Assembly: GCA_050015055.1 (NCBI GenBank)
Contig: JBEKCD010000005.1
Span: 124,001 to 188,000 of the forward strand
Direction: 5' to 3'
Source of the DNA: JBEKCD01 sp050015055
GTDB taxonomy: Archaea > Thermoproteota > Bathyarchaeia > Bathyarchaeales > Bathycorpusculaceae
Length of the DNA stretch: 64,000 bases
This document shows, in pieces, positions 34,831 through 44,300 of the stretch. The notes below the pieces were generated by a model that was not told where the DNA came from, made no database searches, and saw only the letters and a list, made by a program, of their open reading frames with translations. A program made the position numbers and the translations under genes. Numbering within the stretch: position 1 is the first letter of the stretch; each line of letters begins with the position of its first letter.

Positions 34831-35028
34831 GTCGCGTCTGTAACGTTCAGGGCTCTGGATGGAGGCGGCGTTGGTCTTCTGTTTGTACCGTTGGCGGTGC
34901 GGGGTGGGTTGGGTGTTGGGGGTCGAGGTTGGGGCTGCGTGGTTTTTCGTTGGCGGAGGTTTCTGGCGTGCGTGTTGTACAGGGTTGGCTCCCGCTTCTT
35001 TGTCTCCATCGTTTCAGCTTCAGGTTGC

Positions 35029-35242
35029 ATGTTCTTTCTTGATGTAGGTCCTGAAGGGGCAGATGGAAGAATTTGACGAACGTTCAGCACGATGGAAATG
35101 TTGGAAGGCTTGAAGAACTTGAAAAAACAGGAGAAGAGTCCTCTCTTTGGTTTCGACGGGCAATTGGAGAATAGTAGATGGAAACAGACCCGCAGAGGAT
35201 GTCGAAAGAGTAATTGCGGATGCTCTTCGTCTACCGTTCTAA
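35029..35242 (+). pseudogene. relic resembling the C-terminus of a dTMP-kinase-like protein
   Basis: Fragments in different frames line up: MFFLDVGPEGADGRI (35029), then LEELEKTGEESSLWFRRAIG, then NWRIVDGNRPAEDVERVIAD and a stop at 35242. The order LDV-x-PE-x-A-x-x-RI followed by VDGNRPAEDVE recalls the C-terminal half of thymidylate kinases. At least two frameshifts separate the pieces. The identification is tentative. Confidence 0.35.
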
Positions 35243-35331
35243 TAACTGGAAGAAAGAGAGCAAAGCGCGCGAGAGTTTAGATTCGACCAAGCTTTTATTA
35301 CGTCATGACACGTTGTCACATAGGGATTAAG

Positions 35332-35748
35332 ATGGATAACCAAGAACCCGATGTGAAGTCCATTCGTGAGCTTGAGGACAAGGCAAGGGAGGCAGCCAAG
35401 GCGAAGGACCTGGATCGATACGTCTCCTTTTATGCCGACGACGCTGTCCTGCTCTGGCCCGGAGCACCGATGGTCACTGGCCGTGCTGCGATTCGGGAGT
35501 TCATGCGAGTCTTTCTTTCGATGCCCGACTTCTCGCTCAGCTTTGAAACGGCCCAAGTGAAGGTGTCCCGAGCCGGTGATTTCGCGTACACATGCGGTAC
35601 AAACAAGGTGACCCTAGTGGACCCGAATGGCAAAAAAATGAAAGACAGGGGCAAGTATCTGACCGTCTACAGGAAGCAGTCTGACGGCACATGGAAGGTC
35701 GTGGCGGACATGGGTAATTCCGACCTGCCGGCACCAATCCAGGCGTAG
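35332..35748 (+). CDS. SnoaL-like / DUF4440 family protein (NTF2 fold)
   Basis: 138 residues from ATG 35332, which lies about 35-40 bases after a TATA box (CTTTTATTA, about 35291); ATG 35305 is too close to the TATA box. The NTF2-like cone fold shows DLDRYVSFYADDAVLLWPGA, the VTGRAAIREF turn and KYLTVYRKQSDGTWKVVADM. Its higher GC and bacterial-style sequence suggest acquisition from bacteria. The reaction is unknown. Confidence 0.82.
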   Translation: MDNQEPDVKSIRELEDKAREAAKAKDLDRYVSFYADDAVLLWPGAPMVTGRAAIREFMRVFLSMPDFSLSFETAQVKVSRAGDFAYTCGTNKVTLVDPNGKKMKDRGKYLTVYRKQSDGTWKVVADMGNSDLPAPIQA

Positions 35749-35844
35749 ACACAAGGAGTGCAACAGCCGCAAGGCCCTGATTGCTCACCAAGGAAAAGGG
35801 GCGCGCATGCGGGATGGGACTTAGCGCACGCCCCCAAATCATAT

Positions 35845-35876
35845 GAACAGACTGTTCTAATAACTGGAATTATAAG
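35845..35876 (+). promoter_or_regulatory. operator/promoter of the wHTH membrane regulator
   Basis: GAACA-GAC-TGTTCTAA (35845-35860) sits 9 bases before the TATA box TTATAAG (35870-35876). The same arrangement, GAACA-N3-TGT(A/T)CTAA upstream of a TATA box, precedes 36437 and 46528. A partial copy (GTTCTAATAACTGGAA) is at 35236. Confidence 0.6.
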
Positions 35877-35917
35877 CAACTCTGGGTAGGTATTATGATG
35901 AGGAGCATGTTGTTCCT

Positions 35918-36364
35918 TTGAGCGTTGAGGATGAGGCTGTTTTTGAGTACGCGCTTCGTGGGAAGGATTGGAACGTGTACTGGCTTCTTCTCAGGAATGG
36001 TCGTGCTATGAGCGTTCGCGAGGTTCAGAAGACGCTGCGTTTTAGCAGCCCGAGCGTGGCGCAGCATCATCTTGAACAGCTTCGGCAGTTGGGATTGGTC
36101 AAGAAGGAGGAGGTCGGGGGCAACTATTCGTTGACTAGTGAAGTGAAGATTGGAGTGCTTCGCCATTTTGTCAAGCTTGGGAGGCTCTTGTTTCCGAGGT
36201 ACTTCTTCTACGCGCTCTTCTCAACCAGCTTCTATCTGTTCTACGTGTTCGTGCTGATGCAGGGGTTCACGCGTGAAAACCTGTTCATCTTCACGTTTGG
36301 AGCCATCGTGACGGCAATCTTCTGGTTTGAAGCCCTTCGCATATGGTCTATGAGACCGTACTAG
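35918..36364 (+). CDS. winged-helix regulator with two membrane spans
   Basis: 148 residues, TTG start with an upstream GATGAGGAG that can serve as ribosome-binding site. N-terminal wHTH (about 15-75: MSVREVQKTLRFSSPSVAQH, then LEQLRQLGLVKKE), then two hydrophobic helices (about 95-115 and 122-140). Being membrane-bound, it may sense surface stress and act on nearby genes. Its own promoter carries the operator seen before the beta-propeller gene 36437 and the gene at 45215-46528, so autoregulation is likely but inferred. Confidence 0.82.
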   Translation: MSVEDEAVFEYALRGKDWNVYWLLLRNGRAMSVREVQKTLRFSSPSVAQHHLEQLRQLGLVKKEEVGGNYSLTSEVKIGVLRHFVKLGRLLFPRYFFYALFSTSFYLFYVFVLMQGFTRENLFIFTFGAIVTAIFWFEALRIWSMRPY

Positions 36365-36370
36365 GTTCTG

Positions 36371-36401
36371 GAACACGATGTACTAAGGCTTAGGATAAAA
36401 T
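36371..36401 (+). promoter_or_regulatory. operator/promoter of the beta-propeller gene
   Basis: GAACA-CGA-TGTACTAA (36371-36386), 7 bases, then the TATA box GATAAAAT (36394-36401). Nearly the same sequence, including the GGATAAAAT box, is found in reverse before 46528. Confidence 0.6.
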
Positions 36402-36436
36402 CCAATGAAGACATAGCATAGTAGTGGCGATTCAAG

Positions 36437-38413
36437 ATGCAAAAGGATATCAAGAAGAAAGCTCGAACCTACGGTGTCATAGCGGTTCTTCTCGCAGTGA
36501 TTCTCGGTGTACTCTGTTACAACCTCGGTTTCGTACCGCAAATCCCATTGACAACGGCTTCAACCCTTAAAACCTTCTCATCAGAAGCCGAACTCAAGGG
36601 CTTCCTAGAATCTAACGCAAATCGAATCCAATACGTCCCACTCCTAGAATTGTCTGGCACGTTGAGCCCATGGATTCCTAGTGTCCAAAACAGCACAAAC
36701 GTTTACGTGTTCTCGGCTACCGCACCTGCCCTCAGTCCTTCCTATCGAGCTGGCTCCGCACTTACGAGTACCGAAAACGTGGTCTACTCGACCACAAACG
36801 TCCAAGTTGCGGGCGTTGATGAACTGGACACTGTGAAGACTGATGGTAAATACATCTACACGGTCTCGGGAAACACTGTTTTCATCGTGAACGCTTCGCT
36901 GCCGAATGCGGGAGTTGTGTCAAGAATAGTGTGTGATGACTTTGCTCCAGCAGGAATCTTTGTCAGCGGTGACAGACTGGCCGTCATCGGCTCGAACTAC
37001 AGCTTCCCCGTGATAATGCCGTTCTCCCTTGGCACGAACAGCATGGGCGTAAGCATGTACGTGAGTCAGACACAAACTTGCGTTAGGGTTTACGACGTGT
37101 CTAACAAGGCGAGCCCTAGCCTCTTGAGGAATTTCACGATGGCGGCTGATTACTTGGACTCGCGGATGATAGGAGACTACGTCTACCTTGTGGCAACCAC
37201 GCCAGCCTACCTTCTGAACGACACGGTCATCCATCCAACGATATACTCAAACGAGAACGCCAAGGAAATCCCGGCCACGGCAATCTACTACTCGAACGTT
37301 TCCGACGCTTACTTGGCATACTCGACTTTCGTCGCTCTGAACGTGCAGGACGCTTTAGAAGAGCCTACAACCATGACGATCATGATTGGCCAAGCCAGCA
37401 ACATGTACGTCTCGCTCAACAACATGTACGTGACCTTCCCCAACAATGCCGAAGAAACAACAGTATGCCGCGTCCAAGTGCATAACAACAACCTGACAGC
37501 CGTGGCGCAGGGAGAAGTGCCTGGGCAGGTATTGAACCAGTTTTCAATGGATGAGTACGGCGACTACTTCAGAATAGCAACAACCACATGGACCCAAGAA
37601 GCCCAAAACGTCAGCATCACCAAGCCACTGAGCACACCCATAATCTCGAACGTGCAAAGCACCAACGTGTACGTGTTGAACATGAACCTCACCGTCGTCG
37701 GAAGGCTTGAAAACATCTCATTAGGAGAGAACTTCCACTCGGCAAGGTTCACCGGAGACAGATGCTATCTCGTGACCTTCCAGAAAACCGACCCGCTGTT
37801 CGTCGTCGACCTCAAAGATCCAACTTCACCGACGATTTTTGGCAACTTGACAGTTTCAGGCTACTCGGATTATCTGCAACCCTACGACGAGAACCACATA
37901 ATCGGCGTCGGCAAAGAGACCGTTGAAGCGGAAAGCGGATACTTCGTGTGGTACCAGGGCATCAAAATTGCGATATTCGACGTTACAAACGTCAGCAACC
38001 CAGTGCAGATGTCGAACGTCACGATCGGCGAAAGAGGCTCAGACTCACCAGTCCTCTACAATCACAAGGCGCTCCTGTTCGACAAACAAATGAAGCTGCT
38101 CGTGATCCCCGTTACGGTCGCAGAAATAGACCCAAGCCAGTATCCCACGAGCCTGTATCCCAATGGGATACCGGACGGCGCTTACGGCACGCAAGTGTGG
38201 CAAGGCGTGTACGTCTACAACATCACACTCTCCGACGGACTCGTGCTCAAAGGCAACATTACCCACGCAGACACGGCTGGATTACCCCCTAGCACATTGT
38301 TCGTGAACAGGGCATTGTACATCGGCAACATACTATACACGGTTTCACAAGGAAAGATAGATCTAAACAGCCTAGCTGACCTGTCCCTCCTCAAGGAGAT
38401 CAGCCTCAGCTAG
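36437..38413 (+). CDS. secreted beta-propeller domain protein
   Basis: 658 residues. An N-terminal membrane anchor or signal (about 12-30) is followed by a polar region and then a propeller from about residue 105: QVAGVDELDTVKTDGKYIYTVSG, FVSGDRLAVIGS, RVYDVSNKASPSLLRNF, GEVPGQVLNQFSMDEYGDYFRIAT and GNPYVVDL-type blades. This matches the Beta_propel family of secreted proteins in archaea and bacteria. The function is unknown. It lies just after the wHTH membrane regulator and shares its operator. Confidence 0.88.
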   Translation: MQKDIKKKARTYGVIAVLLAVILGVLCYNLGFVPQIPLTTASTLKTFSSEAELKGFLESNANRIQYVPLLELSGTLSPWIPSVQNSTNVYVFSATAPALSPSYRAGSALTSTENVVYSTTNVQVAGVDELDTVKTDGKYIYTVSGNTVFIVNASLPNAGVVSRIVCDDFAPAGIFVSGDRLAVIGSNYSFPVIMPFSLGTNSMGVSMYVSQTQTCVRVYDVSNKASPSLLRNFTMAADYLDSRMIGDYVYLVATTPAYLLNDTVIHPTIYSNENAKEIPATAIYYSNVSDAYLAYSTFVALNVQDALEEPTTMTIMIGQASNMYVSLNNMYVTFPNNAEETTVCRVQVHNNNLTAVAQGEVPGQVLNQFSMDEYGDYFRIATTTWTQEAQNVSITKPLSTPIISNVQSTNVYVLNMNLTVVGRLENISLGENFHSARFTGDRCYLVTFQKTDPLFVVDLKDPTSPTIFGNLTVSGYSDYLQPYDENHIIGVGKETVEAESGYFVWYQGIKIAIFDVTNVSNPVQMSNVTIGERGSDSPVLYNHKALLFDKQMKLLVIPVTVAEIDPSQYPTSLYPNGIPDGAYGTQVWQGVYVYNITLSDGLVLKGNITHADTAGLPPSTLFVNRALYIGNILYTVSQGKIDLNSLADLSLLKEISLS

Positions 38414-38603
38414 GCCCTCCCTTCTCCCTTTTCTTTCATGAAGAACAGACACGTTCCGTCAGCACTACGAGTGTGAAATGGGTTTGAAACTTCACGACTG
38501 GGCGCCAAAGGGCAAAAGAAATGCTTGACCGGTGCCAGAAAAAACCTAGAAAGGACATGAAACAACAAGCGGGCACTTTAGTAAAGCAAATTCAGGACGT
38601 CTG

Positions 38604-40256
38604 TCATGGCGGATGGGGTTGTCCGTAGTGGTTGACCAGAATGGCTAGATCCGAAGGCCCGACACTGTTATCACCGTTTATGTCCGCGTTCGGGTCCCAT
38701 TTTTGGTCGCCTGGTTTGGTCCCGTAAGCCAGCGCAAGAATAATCAAGTCTTGAACATTGACCCTGAAGTCTCCGTTGAGATCACCTGGAATCGTGACCT
38801 GAACTGCGCCGCCTGTAACGTTGTTGTCCGCCGTGTAAGTCTCACCTGAAACAGGCCAAGCGTAGGCGCTGAGAGTGTAATTGCCTAATACGGGCGCTGT
38901 CGTATTCCATGTAAGAGTGAGAGTCGTCGTGCTTGCTTGGCTCAAATTGACGACTAGTTGAGTGCCTATCATGACGGGGTTTGCGTAAGCCGTGACGTTG
39001 AATGTTTCAGCGTTTTGACCGAAGTTGGCAACCGTGACTGTCACGTTGCCGCTGAACCCTCCTGCAATTATTGTCTTTGCGGGCACGACGCTGGTGACGG
39101 CAACGTCGTGGCTGTACGGCGTCCAAGGCATCATAAGTGGATAGTGGTCCGTATTGTTGTTGTCGATGACGTAGGCCGTGTCTCCTATGCCGTCACTCCC
39201 AGACTGATCCTGATTTGGGCCACTTTCGACGTCAACGCCCGTGTAGTCGCTCCAGTAGTTGCCGCCAGAAGGATAGCTGCGGTCCCAAGCACCCCTATTG
39301 TCTTCTTCCATGACTTGCAAGATATTGACAAAGTTGTTGTGATAGACAACGTTGTTCGAAGAAGACTGGATGAAGACGCCTCTGTCGTTGATCGTTATCG
39401 TGTTTCCGAAAACGGTGTCGCCGCTTGAGGAGTAGAACCCTAAGCCAATGTAGCTCTGGGTTATGTTGTTTTCAAAGACTGTGTTGCCGTTGGAGTGGGA
39501 CAGAGTGAGACCAAAACTGTTGTCCACTATGCTGTTTCCCGAAACGATATTGCCTGAGGATGATTCGAGGTCGACTCCGTAATAATTGCCTGTTAAGGTG
39601 TTTCCGAAGACGGCGGTGTTGGAAGACGAAAGCAGTAGGATGCCTCTGTTACTGTTGCTTACTACATTGTTTGCAGAAACGGTGCTGTAGGAAGAGTCTT
39701 CAATCTGGATGCCAGCTTGATCGTTTGTCACGGTGTTCCCTGAAACATTGTTGTTGGAGGAAGACTCAACCAGGATACCCACTGTGTTGTTCGTCACGCT
39801 GTTTCCAGAAACCAGGTTGTTGTTAGAGAGAGAATCAAGCCTGATCCCATGATTGTCGCTTGTTATCACGTCGGCAAGAATGGTGCTGCCAGAAGAACCC
39901 GAGAACCAGATGCCATTGTCAAAGTCTTCAACAATAAAGTCTCTGATGGTCACGTTTACCATGCCTGACAGGTATATGCCGTTCCCCGTCCCGTCCCCCT
40001 GCAGAGTGTGGTCCAGGCCCTCAAGGACAACGTTGTTCCTCTGAACGATGATCGACTCGTTAAGGATGTTGCCAGTAAACCAGTAGGTGACGTTGTCGAA
40101 GGTCAAGATTGGAAAGGTCGACGGAGTTATGCTTCCGTCAGCGTTGATGTATATCATCGATTCCTCTCCACTGACAAGCCGAATTCTGAGGCATAAACCC
40201 AACATGCTTGCTACAAGCAAAACCAACATCAAACTGGAAACCGTCTTGCGGAACAA
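38604..40256 (-). CDS. secreted NosD-like beta-helix protein with CARDB and dockerin domains
   Basis: 550 residues. Signal peptide (about 10-30). A right-handed parallel beta helix of NosD type (about 60-310) made of repeats like NTVSGNTVTNN. A spacer with NYWSDYTG typical of the family. A CARDB-like beta sandwich (about 380-480: DVAVTSVVPAKTIIAGG). A C-terminal dockerin with two calcium loops, DLNGDFRVNVQDL and DINGDNSVGPSDL. It probably binds carbohydrate or surface polymers and may dock on a cohesin protein such as 23560-24975. Confidence 0.9.
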   Translation of the reverse strand: MFRKTVSSLMLVLLVASMLGLCLRIRLVSGEESMIYINADGSITPSTFPILTFDNVTYWFTGNILNESIIVQRNNVVLEGLDHTLQGDGTGNGIYLSGMVNVTIRDFIVEDFDNGIWFSGSSGSTILADVITSDNHGIRLDSLSNNNLVSGNSVTNNTVGILVESSSNNNVSGNTVTNDQAGIQIEDSSYSTVSANNVVSNSNRGILLLSSSNTAVFGNTLTGNYYGVDLESSSGNIVSGNSIVDNSFGLTLSHSNGNTVFENNITQSYIGLGFYSSSGDTVFGNTITINDRGVFIQSSSNNVVYHNNFVNILQVMEEDNRGAWDRSYPSGGNYWSDYTGVDVESGPNQDQSGSDGIGDTAYVIDNNNTDHYPLMMPWTPYSHDVAVTSVVPAKTIIAGGFSGNVTVTVANFGQNAETFNVTAYANPVMIGTQLVVNLSQASTTTLTLTWNTTAPVLGNYTLSAYAWPVSGETYTADNNVTGGAVQVTIPGDLNGDFRVNVQDLIILALAYGTKPGDQKWDPNADINGDNSVGPSDLAILVNHYGQPHPP

Positions 40257-40394
40257 GTCAAACCCCTTTCTTAGACTAATAGAATGAGCCGATGCAAATA
40301 AAAAACTTGTGAACTAGTAGTGCCAGGTCTCTTGCTCGGGCACGCAACTGCCTGCCATTCCAGAGCCTCGCAGCACTGAAGGAGTTCAAAGCTC

Positions 40395-40580
40395 AAGATA
40401 GATTTCTAGGTCTGCAAACAGTATTCGAAAAGAAGGCTGACACGTATGAGCTTCGTACCGATTAAACGGGTTCTGGCCTGCGGATTTGAAGACCAGAAAA
40501 TCGCGATAAGAGAGTGGATCTACAGAAAGAGAGAGTGAAAACAAACGGTACTCCTGCTCATAGGCGACTCGACGCGCGCG
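40395..40580 (+). pseudogene. truncated copy of the asnS 5' end and promoter
   Basis: About 185 bases match the start of asnS (46755-46940), including the TTAGGTCTGCAAACAG leader and the start codon. From ATG 40446 it reads MSFVPIKRVLACGFEDQKIA and on to RKRE, then TGA at 40536 replaces a Gly codon. Similarity continues past the stop to about 40575. It is a non-functional partial duplicate. Confidence 0.85.
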
Positions 40581-40664
40581 CTAATAAGCCGACACGAATA
40601 AAAGATTTTTGAGCGAATCATATAAGCCATGCTCAGACGCGCTATTACCGGTCACACACACGCA

Positions 40665-40765
40665 CGAGACCTGTCCTTCCTTAAAGAGATCAGCCTCAGC
40701 TAGGCCCTCCTTTCCCCCTTTCTTTATGGAGAGCGAAAACGCTTTGTCAGCGTGGTGCGCTTGTT
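40665..40765 (+). repeat. duplicate of the beta-propeller gene 3' end
   Basis: The stretch with AAAGAGATCAGCCTCAGCTA and GGCCCTCC matches the last codons (LKEISLS), stop and 3' flank of the propeller gene (about 38375-38470). The rest of the gene is absent. It stands 90 bases after the truncated asnS copy in the same orientation. Confidence 0.8.
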
Positions 40766-40797
40766 GACTTAGCTCAATGCAAATAGTGTGCGCCCGC

Positions 40798-41127
40798 TCA
40801 CTTTGCCTTCGATAGTTCTTCTATGGTCGGTATGCCGTCTATCTTTCTACCGCTAGCAATCGTGACGGGAGTTGTCTTGATTCCTTTTACGCGCGCCCTC
40901 AATCGACCGACTGTGGTGGAAACATCATAAATCTTCAAGGTAAGACCTTTTTCTTGAGCCGCGGCCGCTAGGGCTTTTATGGCCTGTTCGAGATCAGGCG
41001 GAAGTGTCTTGCGTAGGTAATACTTCTCTAGGCATGGATGGGCATCATAATCAGCGTAGTTTCCGCCGGGAGGAGGGTCAAGCGTCTCTTCGCTTCTAAC
41101 GTACACCTCTACAGTTCTCCCTGTCAT
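40798..41127 (-). CDS. small thioredoxin-like-fold protein
   Basis: 109 residues from ATG 41127. TATA CTTAAATAAG (about 41150) lies about 25 bases upstream, so the mRNA is probably leaderless. The end VKGIKTTPVTIASGRKIDGI looks like the cis-proline strand of a thioredoxin fold, and an early Cys (HPCLEKYY) may be the only active thiol. There is no CxxC. The function is unknown. Confidence 0.65.
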   Translation of the reverse strand: MTGRTVEVYVRSEETLDPPPGGNYADYDAHPCLEKYYLRKTLPPDLEQAIKALAAAAQEKGLTLKIYDVSTTVGRLRARVKGIKTTPVTIASGRKIDGIPTIEELSKAK

Positions 41128-41388
41128 AACACTTTGAATACCGCCGCGCTTATTTAAGACTTGGCAAAAAGGATACTGTGGCCGCCTACAAAACACTCAT
41201 AAGTCTAATTTCCGGTCGGAGCGCCAATTTACCAGTAAATCGGTGTTCCGATCCCGGACCGATGTTGCACGAGTGGCCTGTTCATTTTGTACAGTTGAAG
41301 CTGATGGTTGAATCAGGTGCTATTCCACAAGCAATAAGAACATTTGTCTAATAGTGTTTTATTGATAGAGTAATGTGGAGAAGTCTAC

Positions 41389-44300
41389 TTGTCGTCTCTT
41401 GAGCGTGATCATGTTCCAAGTCCTCGTCCTGTTGCTGCGAAAGAGGTTCCGCTTGTCGATAGAGTTGAAGAGATGAATGCTCTGAAGCAGGCTGTTTACA
41501 GGGCGGTTCACGGCGAGGGCGGTCTCTTTTTCATTCATGGCGAGGCGGGAATCGGGAAGACAAGATTGCTCAGAGAGGTCGGCGCGTATGCACAGTCATG
41601 CGGCGTCCAGGTTTTGCAGGGTAGGTGCCCCGCACTATTCAGAATGGACGGTGTTCCTCCTTACGTCATCTGGAAAGAAGTCATTAAGGATTACTTGGAA
41701 ACGTGCACTCCTGAGCAGCTGTACAGGGTTATCGGCTACTACCCCGCCGAAGTGGCCAAACTGGTTCCGGAGCTCAGCCTGAAGCTCAGGGTAATCCCCC
41801 AATCCCTCCCCATAAGCCCCGACCAGGAGCAAAACAGGCTATTTGAAGCGGTATCGCAGTTCATCACCAACATTTCCAAGGAGACTCCTTTGCTCGTGGT
41901 TCTTGACGACCTGCAATGGACCGACCCGTCTTCACTCTTGCTCTTGCATTATCTGGCTCGTGGCACGCAGAAAACGCCCCTGCTCCTGTTAGGAGCTTAC
42001 CGCAGCACAGACGTTGATGCGGAGCATCCGCTAAGCCCAGTTTTGACCGAGTTGAAGAGGGAATGCTTGCCTCAATCTGTTTCCGTGAAGCGAATGTCAC
42101 TGAAAGATACTTCAGAGATGATCAGACAGATCTTAGAGCAAGATGACATCCAGCCAGAATTTTGCCAGATGATCTTCGAGAAAACGAGAGGAAATCCCTT
42201 CTTTACGGGGGAAGTGATAGAATCTCTGAAAGAAGAGGACGTAATCTATAGGGAAGAGGGCATGTGGAAGTTTAAGGAGATTTCTGCGATTGAGTTTCCT
42301 GAGACAGTGAAGAACGTCCTGAAGGCGAGATTAAGTAGGCTGGATGATGAGTGTCAGAACGTTTTGACTTTGGCTTCTTTCATCGGGAACGATTTCACTT
42401 GTGAGGCTTTACGCGGAGTCAGTGGCATTGAAGAGAACAGATTGCTGGAGTTGATAGAGAAGCTACTCAAGACTGGCCTGGTTAAGCATAGAGTTGTTCG
42501 TGGGGAGGACGTGTGTTCCTTTGCTGACATCCTCGTGAGAGACGTTGTGTACGAAGAAGTTAGTCCCTTCAGGCGCAAAAAACTTCACAAAACCGTGGGA
42601 AACGTTCTAGAGAAGGCTTACGCCAAAAAGATTGACGAACATTTTGGAGAACTCGCGCTGCACTTTCTTGAAGGCGGAGAAAAAGACAAGGCGCTCGACT
42701 ATTTCCTAAAGGCAAGCCAAAAGGCTCAGAAAATCTATGCCAATAATGAGGCTGCTTCATACTATCAATCAGCTCTTAAACTGCTTGAAGAGAAAGAAGG
42801 TGAACTTCAGGAAAGAGGGTGTGTTCTTGAAAAGCTAGGAGACATTAAAGGAATCATCGGAGAACCTGATGCCCGCTTAAATTATTTAACTGATGCTTTG
42901 CTGTTGTGGACTCTACTGAATGATAAAGAAAAAGTTGCCAGGCTGCACCGCAGAATCTCATACGTTTTTTATGCCAAGGGTGACAAGGAAAAAGCCAGAG
43001 AGCATCTTGACAAGGCTTCTGAGATTTTAGAAAATATGCCTGAAAACGTTGAACTGGCATTGCTGTACGTGGCCAGGGCAGGCGAGAAACTGTGGTATGC
43101 GGGAGACATGGCTGGATCTCGTTCTTGGGCTGAGAAGGCTGTTGCACTTGCTGAAAAATTGAACGATTCCGAAGCTACTGCAGAATCATGTCTCTCCTTG
43201 GGAGATGCGTGTATGGGTACTGAAGACTTAGGCAAAGCCGTCGAATGCTTTGAGAAGGCATTGGAAATAGCTTTGGAGAAAAACTACGTACCTATCGCGC
43301 TCTCGGCATATAACGAGCTTGCAGTAATAGTGCCAAAAGCAGAAAAACGCATAGAGTATCTCGAGAAGGCGTACGAACTAGCGAAGAAAGCAGGGATGAT
43401 TGGATCGATATCTTGGTTCGGCTCCATGACAGCAATTTTGTATGGCCTGTACCCAGGAGACATGGAAAGGGCAGTTCCTCTGGCAGAAGAATCGATTACA
43501 TTGAGCAGAAAAATCGGGCTCCCACGTGGCCTTGGTATATCTCTGGCCTATCTTGGATGGATTCAACTGATTTTGGGAGAATCCGAGAAGGCCGAACCAT
43601 ATCTCAAAGAGGCTTTTGATCTTCTCCAAAAAGCAGGCGATTCTGAGTCACTTCTTGAGAGTTACTATCTTTGCGGATTAGCTTATTTTGAAAAGGAGGA
43701 GTACGCCGAGGCAAGAAAACACCTGGAAAAATCGCACGAAGTCCTAGAAAAAGCGTTCACGTTGAAGTACCTTATGGCATTTCTGGTTTCCCAATGCCTT
43801 GTTTGCACTTATGTAGAGCTTGGGGAATTTGAGAAGGCAGAAAGCCTGATTGAGAGTCTGCGTAAAACTGCTTTGGAAGTGAAGAATGATGAATTTGTCG
43901 CTAATGTGGACGCGCTGACTGCGATGATGTTTCGTGCCCAGAAGAGATGGAAGGAATCTATCGAGTATTTCGAAAAGAGCCTTGAGGAACATGAGGCTCT
44001 GAATGCGAGACAATGGGACATCTACGAATTCGCCACGAATCTCTTTGAATACGCTCGGTTATACTTGGAAAGGAACGGGGAAGGTGACAGAGAAAAGGCC
44101 CTCAACCTCCTCAACCAAGCCTTGAAAATGTTCCAAAGAGTCGGCGCTAAGAGGTACGTTGAAAAGGCAGAAGCAGGAATAGCGTTCATAGAAACAGGCA
44201 GAGTAGTCTCAAAACCCAAGCCCATAGAATTAGTCTCCACGGGGTATGCAGACCTTGACAAGCTGCTATATGGCGGGATTCATTCAAGCTGCGCCGTGGC

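Noticed and set aside
34608..35090. 160-codon minus-strand frame and 85-codon plus-strand frame
   Set aside because: They arise from the tandem units of repeat copy C and its flank; low-complexity translation with no domain.
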